Of a stretch of DNA of 64,000 nucleotides, positions 10,395 through 21,745 are shown in pieces. A program made the translations under genes and the position numbers. The stretch is from Macrosoma leucophasiata (taxonomy: Eukaryota; Arthropoda; Insecta; Lepidoptera; Hedylidae), in NCBI GenBank assembly GCA_036365455.1, contig JAWQUS010000025.1, forward strand, positions 21,364,001 to 21,428,000, in the 5' to 3' direction. The notes beneath the pieces were generated by a model. It did no database searches, had not been told where the DNA came from, and worked only from the letters and a program-made list of their open reading frames with translations. Each line of letters opens with the position of its first letter. Position 1 is the first letter of the stretch.

Positions 10395-11545
10395 TTTCTT
10401 ACTAGCTGTGCCAGCGACTTTGTCTACGTGAGAAAAAGTATGATTGTTCAGTATCTACCCGGACGAAGTCGTGGGCGCAGCTAGTATAAAAGTAGCCTAA
10501 GTTACTCCTTACTACATCAGCTATCTGCCAGTGCAAGTCCCGTCAAAATCGGAGACACTCAAATTCTGTTTATTTGTATGTAGGTATGTATGTATGGATG
10601 TATGGAGATAATAGTAGCCTAAGTTACTCCTTGTTACATCAGCTACCTTCCCATGGAAGTCCCGTCAAAGTCGGATACTCTCCAATTCTACTTATTTGTA
10701 TGTAGGTATGTATGTATGTATGGATGTATGGAGATAAAGGTAGCCTTAGTTACTCCTTATCACATCAGCTATCTGCCAGTGAAAGTCCCGTCAAAATCGG
10801 CCAAGCCGTTCCCAAGATTAGCCCCGCCAAACAGACAGACAGACAAAAATTGAAAAAAATGTTGTTTTGGTATATGTACCGTGTACACATACATATGCGT
10901 TTAGTAAAAAGCGGTTATTTTAATATTACAAACAGAGACTCCAATTTTATGTATTTGTATGTATATAGATTTATTATGGAAGCTACAATACAACATAAGA
11001 CCTAAAAATTCTGTGTAAATTTTAAGCGTCTTCATTATAGCGGTAACAGAAATACATAATTTGTGAAAATGTTAGCTTTCTAGCTATCACTATTTATGAG
11101 ATACAGCCTGGTGACAGACAGACGGACGGATGGACAGACAGACAGACAGCGGAGGATAAGATATCCGTAGGGTCCATTTTTATCTATTAGGTAAGAAACT
11201 TCCTAAAAGATAGAACTAAGATACAGATAAGCTTAAAAATATTCGATACGATTCTTTAAATGGACATAACTTTTTTATTTCTTAACCGATTCACATGAAA
11301 CAAACACTAAATGTTAAGTGAAACTTACCACAAAATACCGCAAATAAGCCGTTTCTGATATTAGCGTGCACTAACACACAGACAAACAGACATTTTTCCG
11401 GAATAAAAAGTACCCAGTGTTGTGCGCCAAGGGTTAAAGTATAATCATACCAAGTTTCATTGTAATCGGACCAGTAGTTTTAATGTGATGCTTGAACAAA
11501 CAGACAGACAGACAAAAAATTTTCTAATCACATATTTGTGTTCGG
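10395..11545 (-). repeat. composite dispersed repeat block, inverted copy
   Basis: Reverse complement of most of 2755-4895, including the threefold tandem of about 125 bases (10490-10810) and the actagctg-type terminal pair at 10402-10482. It lacks the tRNA-like insertion: at 10913-10930 the sequence reads straight through the site that is interrupted at 3565-4377, giving an empty-site paralogue. Confidence 0.65.
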
Positions 11546-11879
11546 TATCGATCTAATAACATCCACTGGTATTTATTTTTTCAATATTTTTAATGTACAG
11601 AATTTACACTTCTACAGATTTATTATAAGTATAGATCACTACAGATTTATTATAAGTATAGATCATGTGATGTACTGCGTTTTGGCAAAAGTCATAAAAC
11701 AAAAATATATAGTTTTAACGTACCTAACTCACCTTTGACGACTTATGCGTTAGATATATTTAACCCTGTATAGCACATGCTGTCATGATGGTTGATGTTG
11801 ATCACAATTTTATCTTCAATGACTCTCGCAAGTTCAAGATCAATAGATTGATATATTTTATGAATAATGATAATTTTTC

Positions 11880-12130
11880 TGGCTGTAGAGCTCCAGTGAC
11901 GGAGCTCGCGGCCGTAGACACCCGCACCGCACCCGTATTACCTAATATACTTGCCACTAAATGGTACTTAGTGTTCAGAACTATTGTGTTCCGGTCAGGT
12001 GGTAATGTACGGCTCTGTAATTTCCGACACAGAGGCATAAGTGGTAACGCATCTGCATTTTGACCTTGGTCTTTGTGTGGGTGTCTATAGGCTGCAGTCA
12101 TCACTTAACATCAATGTGAACTGCATGCTT
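11880..12130 (+). mobile_element. poly(A)-tailed SINE-like family, left arm of a tail-to-tail pair
   Basis: Full-length apart from a few bases, from ctgtagagctccagtgacgg to gtgaactgcatgc, ending at the T-rich run 12129-12143. Confidence 0.75.
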
Positions 12131-12418
12131 TTTTTTTTTTTTTCTTTTAATAAAAGTGGCAAACAAGCATGCAGTTCACATTGATGTTAAGTGATGACTG
12201 CAGCCAATAGACACCCACACAATGACCAGAGGTCAAAATGCAGATGCGCTGCCACTCCTGAGGCATTAGGTGATATGCCTCTGTGCCTGAAATTACAGGG
12301 CCGTACATTACCACCTGACCGGAACACGATAGTGCTGAACACTATCATTTAGCGGCAAGTATATTAGGTAATGCGGTGGTGCCTACGCCCGCGAGCTCCG
12401 TCACTGGAACTCTACCAA
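12131..12418 (-). mobile_element. poly(A)-tailed SINE-like family, right arm of a tail-to-tail pair
   Basis: Inverted neighbour of 11880-12130. The two 3' ends meet, so 11880-12418 forms a palindrome with arms of about 250 bases. Confidence 0.75.
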
Positions 12419-12439
12419 TGCTTGTTTACCACTTCCGTA

Positions 12440-12545
12440 TTACATTAAAAAAAAAAGTTGAAGGTTTTCAAACCCTTATCTCTGATAAAACCCTTATCTC
12501 TGATAGCCCCCAATCGAACCCAGGACCTCTAGCGTGGTAATAGTA
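12440..12545 (-). mobile_element. fragment of the tRNA-derived SINE with perfect B box (family of 60812-61170)
   Basis: Reverse-strand match: a duplicated cccttatctctgata block, then the B-box region caatcgaacccaggacct. Confidence 0.6.
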
Positions 12546-12823
12546 TAAGTATCGTCATGATATATAAGTTCGCATGAAATCTAAGAATTATTTTTTGCCT
12601 CAAGCTTTGGGTTTGCGTGAGTTAATGAGTTGTACCGGCCCATGTTAGCCGGCGGCATAGATTTGTCACTGTCACAAAAACGTGTTGACGCACACACGGG
12701 TTGAGTCCCTAAAACATACTAATTCTATCGTAGCTAAACATATCTCACATGTAAGGGAAATCTGTTTTAATATCTGAAATAAAGAAATAAATTATATAAA
12801 ACTAGAACTTAACTTCTTTTTTT

Positions 12824-13170
12824 GGTGGTAGAGCTCCAGTAACAGAGCTCGCGGGCGTAGGCTCTTTCCGTTTTTTCTTTATTTTCTTAAGTTCACTCGC
12901 ATGTGTTATTGTGATAAATAAATAGTGCAATTACCTACCTTCTATTGTTTGGTACCTAAATGGTAGTGTTCAGCACTATCGTGTTCCGGTCAGGTGGTAA
13001 TGTACGGCAATGTAATTTCCGGCACAGAGGTATAACACCTTAGGCCCCAGGAGTGGTAACGCATCTACATTATGACCTTGGTCATTGTGTGGTGTTGGTG
13101 TCTATAGGCTGCAGTCATCACTTAACATCAACTTGTGAACTGCACGCTTGTTTGCCACTTCCATCACATA
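12824..13170 (+). mobile_element. poly(A)-tailed SINE-like copy with an internal insertion
   Basis: The head at 12824-12862 (ggtggtagagctccagtaac) and the body from 12958 (taaatggtagtgttcagcac) to a poly(A) at 13170 are separated by about 95 extra bases that also replace part of the element. Confidence 0.7.
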
Positions 13171-13179
13171 AAAAAAAAG

Positions 13180-13256
13180 ATAAAGGATTTTTCACCGTTA
13201 TCTCTGATAACCCCAGAGTAGCAGTAGTAGCCTGCTACCACTAGGCTACTGAGGCA
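13180..13256 (-). mobile_element. fragment of the tRNA-derived SINE with deleted B box
   Basis: The reverse strand gives cctcagtagcctagtggtag and the ttatctctgataac block; the region between, with the B box, is missing. Confidence 0.55.
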
Positions 13257-13267
13257 ATATAAATAAA

Positions 13268-13470
13268 AAACTGGTTGCCTGTAAAGTCGGTTTTACGGGC
13301 GAAGATTTTACGTGACAACGTCTTTTTCTCGGTAGAAAGGCATTCGCCGGTCCGGCAGGCCTCTCTCTCGTTCGGTGACTCATCGTTACGTTACCGGGCG
13401 TTACACTTTTTCATGAGTGACTCCGAGCCGCAACCTAATTTAAGACGTTGTCATGTCAAAAAAAAAATTG
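13268..13470 (+). mobile_element. MITE-like repeat with acgtgacaacgtctt inverted motif, copy 1
   Basis: Nearly identical to 36430-36636 on the opposite strand. acgtgacaacgtctt near the left and aagacgttgtcatgt near the right form an inverted pair of about 15 bases. An open frame across it is a by-product; it is present in both copies because they are near identical. Confidence 0.6.
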
Positions 13471-14034
13471 TGCCCTCAAAATGATATAACTTATCACAAA
13501 TCCCAATGAACCCTAAAATTCGTAGACGTGAAATAACGTTATTGTCACATCCATGTGAACCCTCAAATTGAACACATGGGTCGTATTTGCATAAGGTGAC
13601 ACATGTCAATAAAAATATCCAATTTTAAGTTCATTTCCTCCGAAGAAAAACGGAATATTCGGGGTAAATTTAATATTGAGATTGACTTCCTTTTTACGGC
13701 GTATTTGCTTTGAACGTTAGCCTCTTATGTGAAGCTTTTTTTATTTGCGCACCCGTGCAAAGCCGGGGCGGACCGCTAGTTAAGAATTAAGGTAGCGAGC
13801 CCAACGTCACGTACGCTTGTAGATTAGATACGAGGAAAGCATGTGTCAACATATTGAAAGTTTTTTATTCTAAGAAGTGGTTTATAACTACATTTACCTC
13901 AAGCAGTCTGGAGAGACAGGTGTTCTTAGAATAAAATATACTTTCAATGTATGAATAATCATTATAAAGTGTTTTATTACGAAAAACACAATAACTTAGT
14001 CTGTGGATATAAGATAGAAAGATTTTTTTGTTTT
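13471..14034. other. no gene; Helitron-like terminus at 13740-13782
   Basis: The part 13740-13782 (gtgcaaagccggggcgg, then accgctagt) is the 3' end of a Helitron-like repeat. The remainder has nothing I can name. Confidence 0.35.
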
Positions 14035-14280
14035 TACTGGTGGGAGATTTCCAGTGCAGGAGCTCGAGACCGTAGGCACCACCGCATTACCTAAACTATC
14101 TGCCACCAAATGGTAGTATTCAGCACTATCGTGTCTCGGTAACATGGTAATGTATGGCCCCGTAACACAGAGACATAACAACTTAGGTCTCAGGGTGGCA
14201 ACGCATCTGTATTTTGACCTCTGGTTTTCGTGTATATGTCTATAGGCTGCAGTCATCACTTACCATCAATGTGAACTGAA
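14035..14280 (+). mobile_element. poly(A)-tailed SINE-like family, diverged copy
   Basis: Starts ctggtgggagatttccagtg and keeps all landmarks with many substitutions. The most diverged nearly full copy, with 62660-62945. Confidence 0.6.
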
Positions 14281-14331
14281 TTCAGATTTTCCAGAAATAT
14301 CGTCAATAAATAAAAAATACGCTTTATAAAA

Positions 14332-14515
14332 ATGCTAGCGGCCCGCCCCGGCGTCGCCTGCGCTGCTCTGCTCCTATTAAAATAGCGTGATGTAAGCTAT
14401 CCTATCTGTTTAGTTGGATCAAACTGCACGCGGTGTGCAAATTTCATTAAAATGGGTTAAGTAGTTTAGTCCATCGCGGACAAACACCGTGACACGTGAT
14501 TTATCTATACCTACC
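14332..14515 (-). mobile_element. Helitron-like fragment (CTAGCGGCCCGCCCCGG terminus)
   Basis: The reverse-strand 3' terminus ends in CTAG preceded by a GC-rich segment. Same terminus as 46360-46710. Confidence 0.45.
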
Positions 14516-14517
14516 TA

Positions 14518-14794
14518 CTAGTTGACCCAGCAAATTTCGTATTGCCTCAGGATGAAGTAATGTGTCAAAAGTTTGATAGATACGGACTATTTGTATGGGA
14601 AAATGAAATCGTGGTTTTTACTATTTCCCTTCAATTTTGTCATATTTTCTTACCTTTTATATCTTCCCTGGACTTCCAAAAATCATTTAAAACCAATATT
14701 AGCCAAATCGGTCCAGCCGTTCTCGAGTTTTAGCGAGACTACACAGATTGATGATTGACAGCAACGAACAGCAATTGATTTTTATATATATAGA
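14518..14794 (-). mobile_element. Helitron-like non-autonomous element, about 275 bp
   Basis: On the minus strand the element runs from TCTATATATATAAAAATC to a 3' end with hairpin GGCAATACGAAATTTGCT, then gggtcaactag followed by T. A 5' TC, a 3' hairpin about 10 bases before CTAG, and no target duplication are the Helitron hallmarks. The same family is at 43994-44262, 37687-38095 and (deleted) 59899-59958. Confidence 0.65.
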
Positions 14795-15439
14795 AGAAGA
14801 AGAAGACTAAAAAAACATTTAATTTCCGTATGAAATTCTGAAAATAAAAGCTTTGTCTTTGAGTACCGCTCGTGTCGGCCGCAAAATGCACTCCACAATG
14901 CATTAAATTTTCATTTCATACAGTATAGTTTAAGATGCTCTGAAAGGAATGTTTCGCTCGTGTATTACTTGGAACATATTACATTGTCGTGTGCACAGAT
15001 AGCTGAGAAGATCTAAAAATATATTTAATGTTGAGGTAGGAATTGTTTTTCCTTTTATATTCTTTCATTGGCATAAGTATTTCTGTTATGTCATTGCTTT
15101 GTGATACTGATTGGATGCTACGCTGATTTATGATATAGATTCTCGAGGATTTGAAGTTACTAGATCTGTCAGTAGTCTTGTGGACTACCTAATTATGTAG
15201 TCTATAGGTTCAGAGTCAAAAATTTATTTTATAAATATTAAAAAATAAGTACTGTGGTTATTTGGTTTTGAAGTCGGTACATTTTTTGTACAAGATTTGT
15301 TTTGCTTGACAGATATGGAACCCTAAAAGCAAAAAGTCTCTGTACAGATTAGGTCCTAATTAATTAATTATTATCGACGTTTGTGATCACGACGATTTTG
15401 CCACAAATCCGATAAATCGTATTCTTGTCTCTAGTCATA
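14795..15439. other. no recognised features
   Basis: No gene or nameable repeat. Confidence 0.3.
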
Positions 15440-15725
15440 CTTACGTCCATACTTATGTCCGGTCGCGGCGGACCGGAGGGGAGTAGCCATAGCATTTAGT
15501 ACCGATGCAAAACAGTCTGTCATTTTTTGCGGGGGGAAATATGTGTGACACACACTCACACTACAAAAGTCGTCTATTACTACGAAACTAACACCTTGAC
15601 TTTTACAAAATACATAAACAATTTCACGCACACATTTAAATATCTGGGCGACAAGCATAGGACCATCTGGTCTTGTTTTCCGCCGCGGCCGCGGCCGGTG
15701 GCCCGTGTTGCTCTATGCTTACGTT
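15440..15725 (+). mobile_element. hAT-like MITE with near-perfect 8-bp duplication
   Basis: Element 15448-15717; flanks are cttacgtc (15440-15447) and cttacgtt (15718-15725). The right half differs from the other copies: a block of cgcggccgcggcc replaces the usual right subterminal region, so the ends are a GC-rich inverted pair. Confidence 0.75.
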
Positions 15726-15779
15726 TTCCAAGCTCCACCATTAAGGTTCGGTTTCATTACAATATTTGTAACTTTTGTT

Positions 15780-16731
15780 GGAGTTTTGGCGGGAACCTTG
15801 AAAGAGGCGTATGGTTCTCTTATTTTATTTCATTTTCTGGCTGTATTTTTAAGTTATATTGAATAAAATTGGTGGCCTTTTGGTTTGATATAGGTTTATT
15901 ACAGTGCCCGTGTATAGTGAAATAGAATAACAGTGCGAAAACACGACCTTTCAGGTTGCCTCCAAAACTTCATTGTAAATGTTCTGGTAAAGTAGCCATC
16001 GCTTTACTCGAATAACTTGATTGTAACTCACTTGACGGACATATTATACTTGATAACTTTTATACTTGATACTTACATATTATACTTGATGACTATATTA
16101 TGCTAACTTTTACGCTGCTTAAATAAATATGAAATATCGTTTTACTTGACACTGGCAATATGCGAGTGCCAGATGGCACTGGCATATTGCACTGGCAGAT
16201 GACATTAAAAAAAAAAGTTATGGTTTTTGTCAAATTGAACCATAATAGTAACATTTACTAGCAGTGACTACCAAATGAATCGCACCAGCTTATTTTTTGT
16301 CTTTAGTAGTTAAAGGCTCAGGGTTGACAGATTTGCTTACTAGTGAATTAGAAAAGTGAAGTTTTTTTTTAATAATATGGCATTGCTATCACGCATATTG
16401 CCCGTAAAACGATATTCCGTATTCGTAATAAGCAGCGTAAAAGTCAGAGTCAGTCAGTCAATTTATCAGTCCGTCAGTCAGTCACAGTCACAGTAGGTAA
16501 TTCGAGTAAAGTTACGGCTATTTTACCAGAACATTTATAATGAAGTTTCGGAGGCAACCCGAAAGGACGTGTTTTCGCACTATTATTCTATTTCACTATA
16601 CACGGGCACTGTAATAAGCCTATATCAAACAAATTGCCACCAACTTTATTTAATATAACTCAAAAATACACCAAGAAATGAAATAAAATAAAAGAACCAC
16701 ACGCCTCTTTCAAGGTTCCCGCCAAAACTCC
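15780..16731. mobile_element. foldback-type element with long inverted arms
   Basis: ggagttttggcgggaacctt opens the left arm and its exact complement closes the right. The arms (15780-16015 and 16496-16731, about 236 bases each) match along their length with some substitutions. The 480-base core has short local repeats (tatacttgat, cagtcagtc) and no coding sequence. Target duplication not resolved. Non-autonomous. Confidence 0.7.
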
Positions 16732-16844
16732 AAAAGTGAGGTTAGCTGTAACATTCAACAGCGCGCAAGGCCAGTGTTTGCACTTAAAGTTATGAAGTCA
16801 TTTAACAATTTGCCAATGATGTAACTCTTTTTTATCTTAACCGG

Positions 16845-17380
16845 TACTTTAACAAAGGAGATGTTATGAGCTCGGCTCTAGTTCGTACACGTCCTCAAAA
16901 AATGAATAAATTAAAGAAAAATCCGAAAAAAATACAATTAATTTATTCAAGAATATATTTTAGAGTTACTACCACATTTAATTCAAACGATTTTATCATT
17001 TTCAACCATATTCAACATGGCGGCGATACAGCCGACGCTTCTTTAAATTGGAAATCGATTAGTTTAAGTTCTAAGCATTAACACATGAAATCGATTTCGA
17101 TAGTATTTAGAAAATATTACTTTTTTCTCCAAGTACTATATAATCCAAAAACAATTAAAAAAATTAAAATGTCAAAATGACATTGTCCGCCATATTCGTC
17201 ATGTTGGTTTGAGTTGCAATTCTAACTACAAATAATATTTTGTAACTGCATACAAGGCGAAATTAGTGAAAATATGCAGTAAAAAACGTTTTTATATTGA
17301 TTTTGTCTGATAATGATATTGTGTACAATACATGGCCGGAGGTCCATACATTTTTGCAACATCTCCTTTGCCAAAATTAA
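16845..17380. repeat. possible short-TIR element
   Basis: tactttaacaaaggagatgtt near 16845 and the inverse aacatctcctttgcc...taaagta ending near 17380 form an inverted pair of about 20 bases. The interior is AT-rich and non-coding. Only the ends support this. Confidence 0.4.
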
Positions 17381-17401
17381 AGTAAGATGATTTAACCACC
17401 C

Positions 17402-17558
17402 CTAGTCAGGGTTGCACCACGACTTTTTTAAAAATAAAAGTTATTTTAACATTTCGCATCCTGCTCTAACTTTAACAGATTTCTTTAAGTTAGAAGGGGA
17501 TATAAAATATTACAATAGCTTTAACTTTAACAAAAGTCGTGGTGCAACCCCGGCTTAG
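17402..17558. mobile_element. short MITE (GGGTTGCACCACG ends), copy 1
   Basis: Inverted ends gggttgcaccacgactttt and aaaagtcgtggtgcaaccc. The interior has a second inverted pair (ctctaactttaac and gttagaa). The partner copy is at 52723-52876. Confidence 0.75.
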
Positions 17559-17677
17559 TGTTTGTTTGGTACAATTTTTACTTTATGCTCAAACAGTAGC
17601 CATTTCAGATAGTGTTCAATCAGCTTTATTACCAAAAAATCTGTAGGCAGACAGTTTAAAATGGAATGCAACTACAG

Positions 17678-17706
17678 GTGGTAGAGCTCCAATGATAGAG
17701 CTCGGA
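17678..17706 (+). repeat. head fragment of the poly(A)-tailed SINE-like family
   Basis: ggtggtagagctccaatgat followed by agagctcgg only. Too short to say more. Confidence 0.45.
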
Positions 17707-18840
17707 TTCGGTCATTCAATCGAACGTTTCTTCCACGACGTTACATGATCATAATATAATATCTACTATCAAATATAACTTTGTATCATTTTGACTTGAA
17801 CCAACGACAGAAATGGGATTAAGTGAATAAAAAAATATCACGATCAAATCGGTTTATTCAAATCAATGAATATTATTCACATAAATATACGAAAGATTAC
17901 ATTTCTATTTACATCCATAATGTTTTTCCATATTTTATTTATTTATAGTTACTTACGTTTACAATATTTATTATTTATATTTACATCAGTATATACATAG
18001 TACACATATATTTATAATTTATTTATATTGACTTAGAATATTTATTAATATATCATTTCAACACCAAATTTTATTTGATAAGTCTCTAATATTTTTTTAA
18101 TGTTTTACCATAATATTAAAAATAATGAACAATGGTCTATTATAACATTAAATAGCATGTTTCTCTAAATGCAGGCATTGTATACTTGAACCCCTTTTAA
18201 GTATACAATGCCTGCGCTAAGACAAGCGTGATAATAACGTAAATATTTTACATGTATGTTTAATATAAGTTTTATGTATGGAAAATTGCGATAATAGACA
18301 TTTTCATTCGGCACTCTCATACGTTTGAGTGCTCTTGACTGTTAAACTTTAAAGTTTTCACCAAAGCTTTAAAACATTAACAAACTTTTCGGCAAATATA
18401 AGTAAAGGTCTTGTTTTATAAAAATATTGATCGATAATAATTGGATAAATCGGTTCTAGTCCTCACAACAACATTAGGGTCACGCTTTCGAGATTACCGC
18501 GCTTATTTTTTAATGGACCGAGAGATACCGTGCTGCAGCAATTATGGTAGGTACCTAATCACAGAACCCTAAATAGCAAGACAATAGAAGTACCATGATA
18601 GCGTGAACTTATTGCCACAAATTGGTATCTTATTGACAGTATTCGACACCAATTTCAGTGATCTGTCAAATTTTGTTATATACACAAATGTCGGCAAGCA
18701 AAACATAGTAGAATTTTTGAACCTTTATCAACGCATTGACGTTTCTATTTTTGTTAATAACCTATTAAGATATTGATTATTTAGATTAAGTATTTGTAAA
18801 TAAATAAATAAATAAATATTATTATAATAATGCCACTGCT
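17707..18840. other. AT-rich, no gene; contains a perfect hairpin at 18171-18215
   Basis: Low-complexity AT stretches at 17920-18130. No coding or RNA gene recognised apart from the hairpin listed separately. Confidence 0.4.
18171..18215. repeat. perfect 17-bp inverted repeat (hairpin)
   Basis: gcaggcattgtatactt at 18171-18187 and aagtatacaatgcctgc at 18199-18215 are exact complements, separated by 11 bases. Allowing a G-T pair, the stem grows to 20 bp with a 5-base loop. No second copy seen in the window. Confidence 0.85.
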
Positions 18841-18945
18841 GGGCACGATTCTCTCCCCTTTTTGCAGGGAGGCCTAGAGCTTACTCCAACACGCTGCTCC
18901 AATGCGGGTTGGAGATAAGGGTTAGTGGCCAACCCGCACGCACAA
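18840..18945 (-). mobile_element. fragment of the (ATT)n-tailed retroposon-like family
   Basis: An (aat)n-rich start, then ccactgctgggcacgattct and ggaggcctagagcttactcc; stops at aacccgc. Confidence 0.55.
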
Positions 18946-19112
18946 TATACGGCCCTGTAATTGCCGGCACAGAGGCATAACACCTAAGGCCTCAGGAGTG
19001 GTAACGCATTTACATTTTGATCTTGATCTTTGTGTGGGTGTCTGTAAACTGCAGTCATCACTTAACATCAATGTGAACAGCATGCTTGTTTGACACTTCC
19101 ACTACATAAAAA
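18946..19112 (+). mobile_element. poly(A)-tailed SINE-like family, 5'-truncated copy
   Basis: From acggccctgtaattgccggc to the poly(A) at 19112; abuts the fragment at 18840-18945. Confidence 0.65.
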
Positions 19113-19119
19113 AAAACAA

Positions 19120-21631
19120 TATCGTATTGATAAGCTGAATTAACTTGTACGAAGTTAATATCCGTGAATATACCTACATAACGGCGACATGTTTAACTGA
19201 CCCCTTTTGGCAGCATGCCATTTCTATTGTCTTGATATACAGATGTCTGTGGACTTAATACTAAAGTATTCGACTCATGCTGGATTTCAAAGTTTATTTT
19301 TGCAATACAATATAGAATAATTGCACCTTCACGCCGTTTGATCTACAATGCTGCAAACACATTAAAACTAACGAGGAATTACAAAATGTATATCCACTGA
19401 CTGACGCTTGTAAACTGAAAAAAAAGAGTTTCAATCGTTTCTGTATGGAGAATTTTTTATTCTAATCACAGTCTAAATAAAACGAACGTGTTAATTGTGT
19501 TCTAATTGATAAGATATATCATAATTTTCAAGACACATTATACAAAGTAATATTCATTCTCCATTTAATTTTTTTAAGTCGACATAATGTGTTTTAGAAA
19601 CGACAAAATAGCTTAGGTTAGGAATGGTGCTTAAGTAATGCAGGACTAGAATAAAGAGAGTAGGACTATGTCCTGTTTCATTCATATAGCCAATTACATA
19701 AGTTTATGTAACTGAATGGCCTCCGCTTCTACTATAACTTATTATCGCAGAATTCATAATATAATGTGGCAATTTGATTCCAGAATACTCATAGAAGCTG
19801 ATAATATCTAATAATATGGAACTCTAAATATTCGGTTTGTTGCGGTTGCCTGGACAGTAATCAATCAAAATCTCACGCTCTCTGTCTACCTTATGAGAGT
19901 CTTGGCATGATAATATATACAAAATCTGACGAGGAGTTTGCGCACTTCAATGTGTGAAGCATTATTATAATACTTGATAAGCCTCTGATTTAGTCCAAGC
20001 GATATCTGTAATGTGGTTGCACAGCAGAAAGAATTTCGTTCATTGACCTTTGATAATCCGTCTCTTTCCCTTCCGTGTAAATTTCTTGCCTCGCGATCGT
20101 ACATTGCACCTATGCGAGCGTAACGCAAGACGTAGGTACATGAGAGCGACAGAGATAGGTTTTGAGGTCAATATACGAATTTCTTCCTGGTTCGCGACCA
20201 TAATTATGGTGGAAGTGATCAACCAATCATTAACACAATAATTTACATAATAGTAAATATTTCATTCGTACATTATTTTTATTGACAATCTTCAATTATA
20301 ATAACATACACTAATGACAAACTAATGATATACTTGATATTCATAATATTTCGCGACTCATTTGTATGTACATGATAAGATTATTTTAAGCTTATGATTC
20401 GTTAATGAAAAAACAATCAAACTGTTTTTATTATTGTACTCAATATTCTATTTTGTAAAACATTAATAAAATAACGAGAAGATGAAAGTATAAGACAGCA
20501 GGCAACCAAGCAGTCGCATTTTTACTAGTTTTAGTACTCGGTAGACCGTGGCATTGATAAGAAAGAAGAGCCTTGCCTATTAAAAAAGTAAAAAAAAACA
20601 CCCTTGCGCAAAAAGAAAGGCTAAGAGTCTAAGTCAAAAGATTTCTTTTCATTGTAGAAAAACCATGACGATTTAAGAATAAAAAATACTTTAACATGAG
20701 TACAACAATTAACTAGTTAAGAAAGTTGTATATACCTATAAGGTACTTGAATCATGTTTACATAATGCTAATAAATAACCCACAAAAACTCGAGTAACCA
20801 TTTTCAATTTAAGCTTGACTAGTATTGCAATTTCAATTTGCTGCAACCCCGCAAGTAAATCTACTCTGAAAAAACGAACAACGAAAGAGGAAATCGAAAC
20901 GTTCTCGTCTTACTAATAGCTAAATTTGAATAATCAAAAAGACATCTGAAACTTTAAAACTAAATTTTTGCTAATATCGGCCACACAAATACGTTTGGTT
21001 TGCGCAATTTTAGATAGATTAGAATGCTGTTTTGCCTCCGAGAATTTAGATAAAAAAATCCTTTTTAACCGCTTTGACGACGCGATCATACTCGTATATT
21101 TAAAAAATATTAAGTTTTTTTTTTAAGAAAGTATAAGTATGACTTTATGTTAAAGGATTAGGTATTTAAAAGATGATCATAACAAAACTAAGTTTGTATT
21201 AAAATGCAACATGTGTTTGAGTACCTCAAATAGTAGGCGCCTCAATACTAAATCGAATAAATAAATTATCTAGGTATAACAATTACAAAGTAAGAAACAA
21301 TTATCACAATGTACGATAAATCATCAAGAAAAGTACTCAAACAGCTAAACAAAATATACTAACTAACTATTCTTATAAAGACAAGTTGATGTGAGATTTT
21401 CCATAGTAAAAAAATATTCAGTCTTAAAATGAAGCCTATACTAGTAACAAAACTTTGTAGAAATTAATTTCTACAATTTATGAAGCTCGCGAAAATCTAC
21501 GAAAACAAAACTTTGGTTAAACAGGTACAAATTGAGGTCAGAATTAAAAAAGATCTATTTGTGCGCTGTATGCTTAACATTGCACGGTAAAAAATATACA
21601 TCCATCCTACTAAGACTAAGCTAAAAGCGTA
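19120..21631. other. repeat-poor AT-rich downstream region, possible extended 3' UTR
   Basis: No supported gene and no dispersed repeat that I recognise. Small open frames in all directions have no recognisable motifs. Its freedom from repeats contrasts sharply with everything to its left and is what a conserved long 3' UTR or regulatory region would look like. This is inference only. Confidence 0.35.
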
Positions 21632-21651
21632 TTTATTTAAAGCTCTTTATT
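21632..21651 (-). promoter_or_regulatory. candidate poly(A) signals of the receptor gene
   Basis: Read on the minus strand, two AATAAA hexamers lie at 21651-21646 and 21637-21632, about 95-115 bases after the stop codon. They would give a short 3' UTR. Many other AT-rich hexamers occur between 19100 and 21600, a stretch free of recognised repeats that could be a long 3' UTR, so the true cleavage site cannot be decided from sequence alone. Confidence 0.4.
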
Positions 21652-21745
21652 GAGTTCACACAAACTGAGATCTAATGTTTCGATTGACTGAGAGCGCACC
21701 GAGACCCGGATCCGAGGTTGGACGGACGCGCTCCCAGGGTGCTGG

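Noticed and set aside
13275..13484. About 70-residue open frame also found at 36412-36684
   Set aside because: Both are copies of one MITE-like repeat; conservation is of the DNA element as a whole, including its inverted ends.
15527..15862. Open frames at 7516-7827, 15527-15862, 38461-38691 and 40157-40405 with shared peptide text
   Set aside because: They are readings of the hAT-like MITE; no transposase motifs are present.
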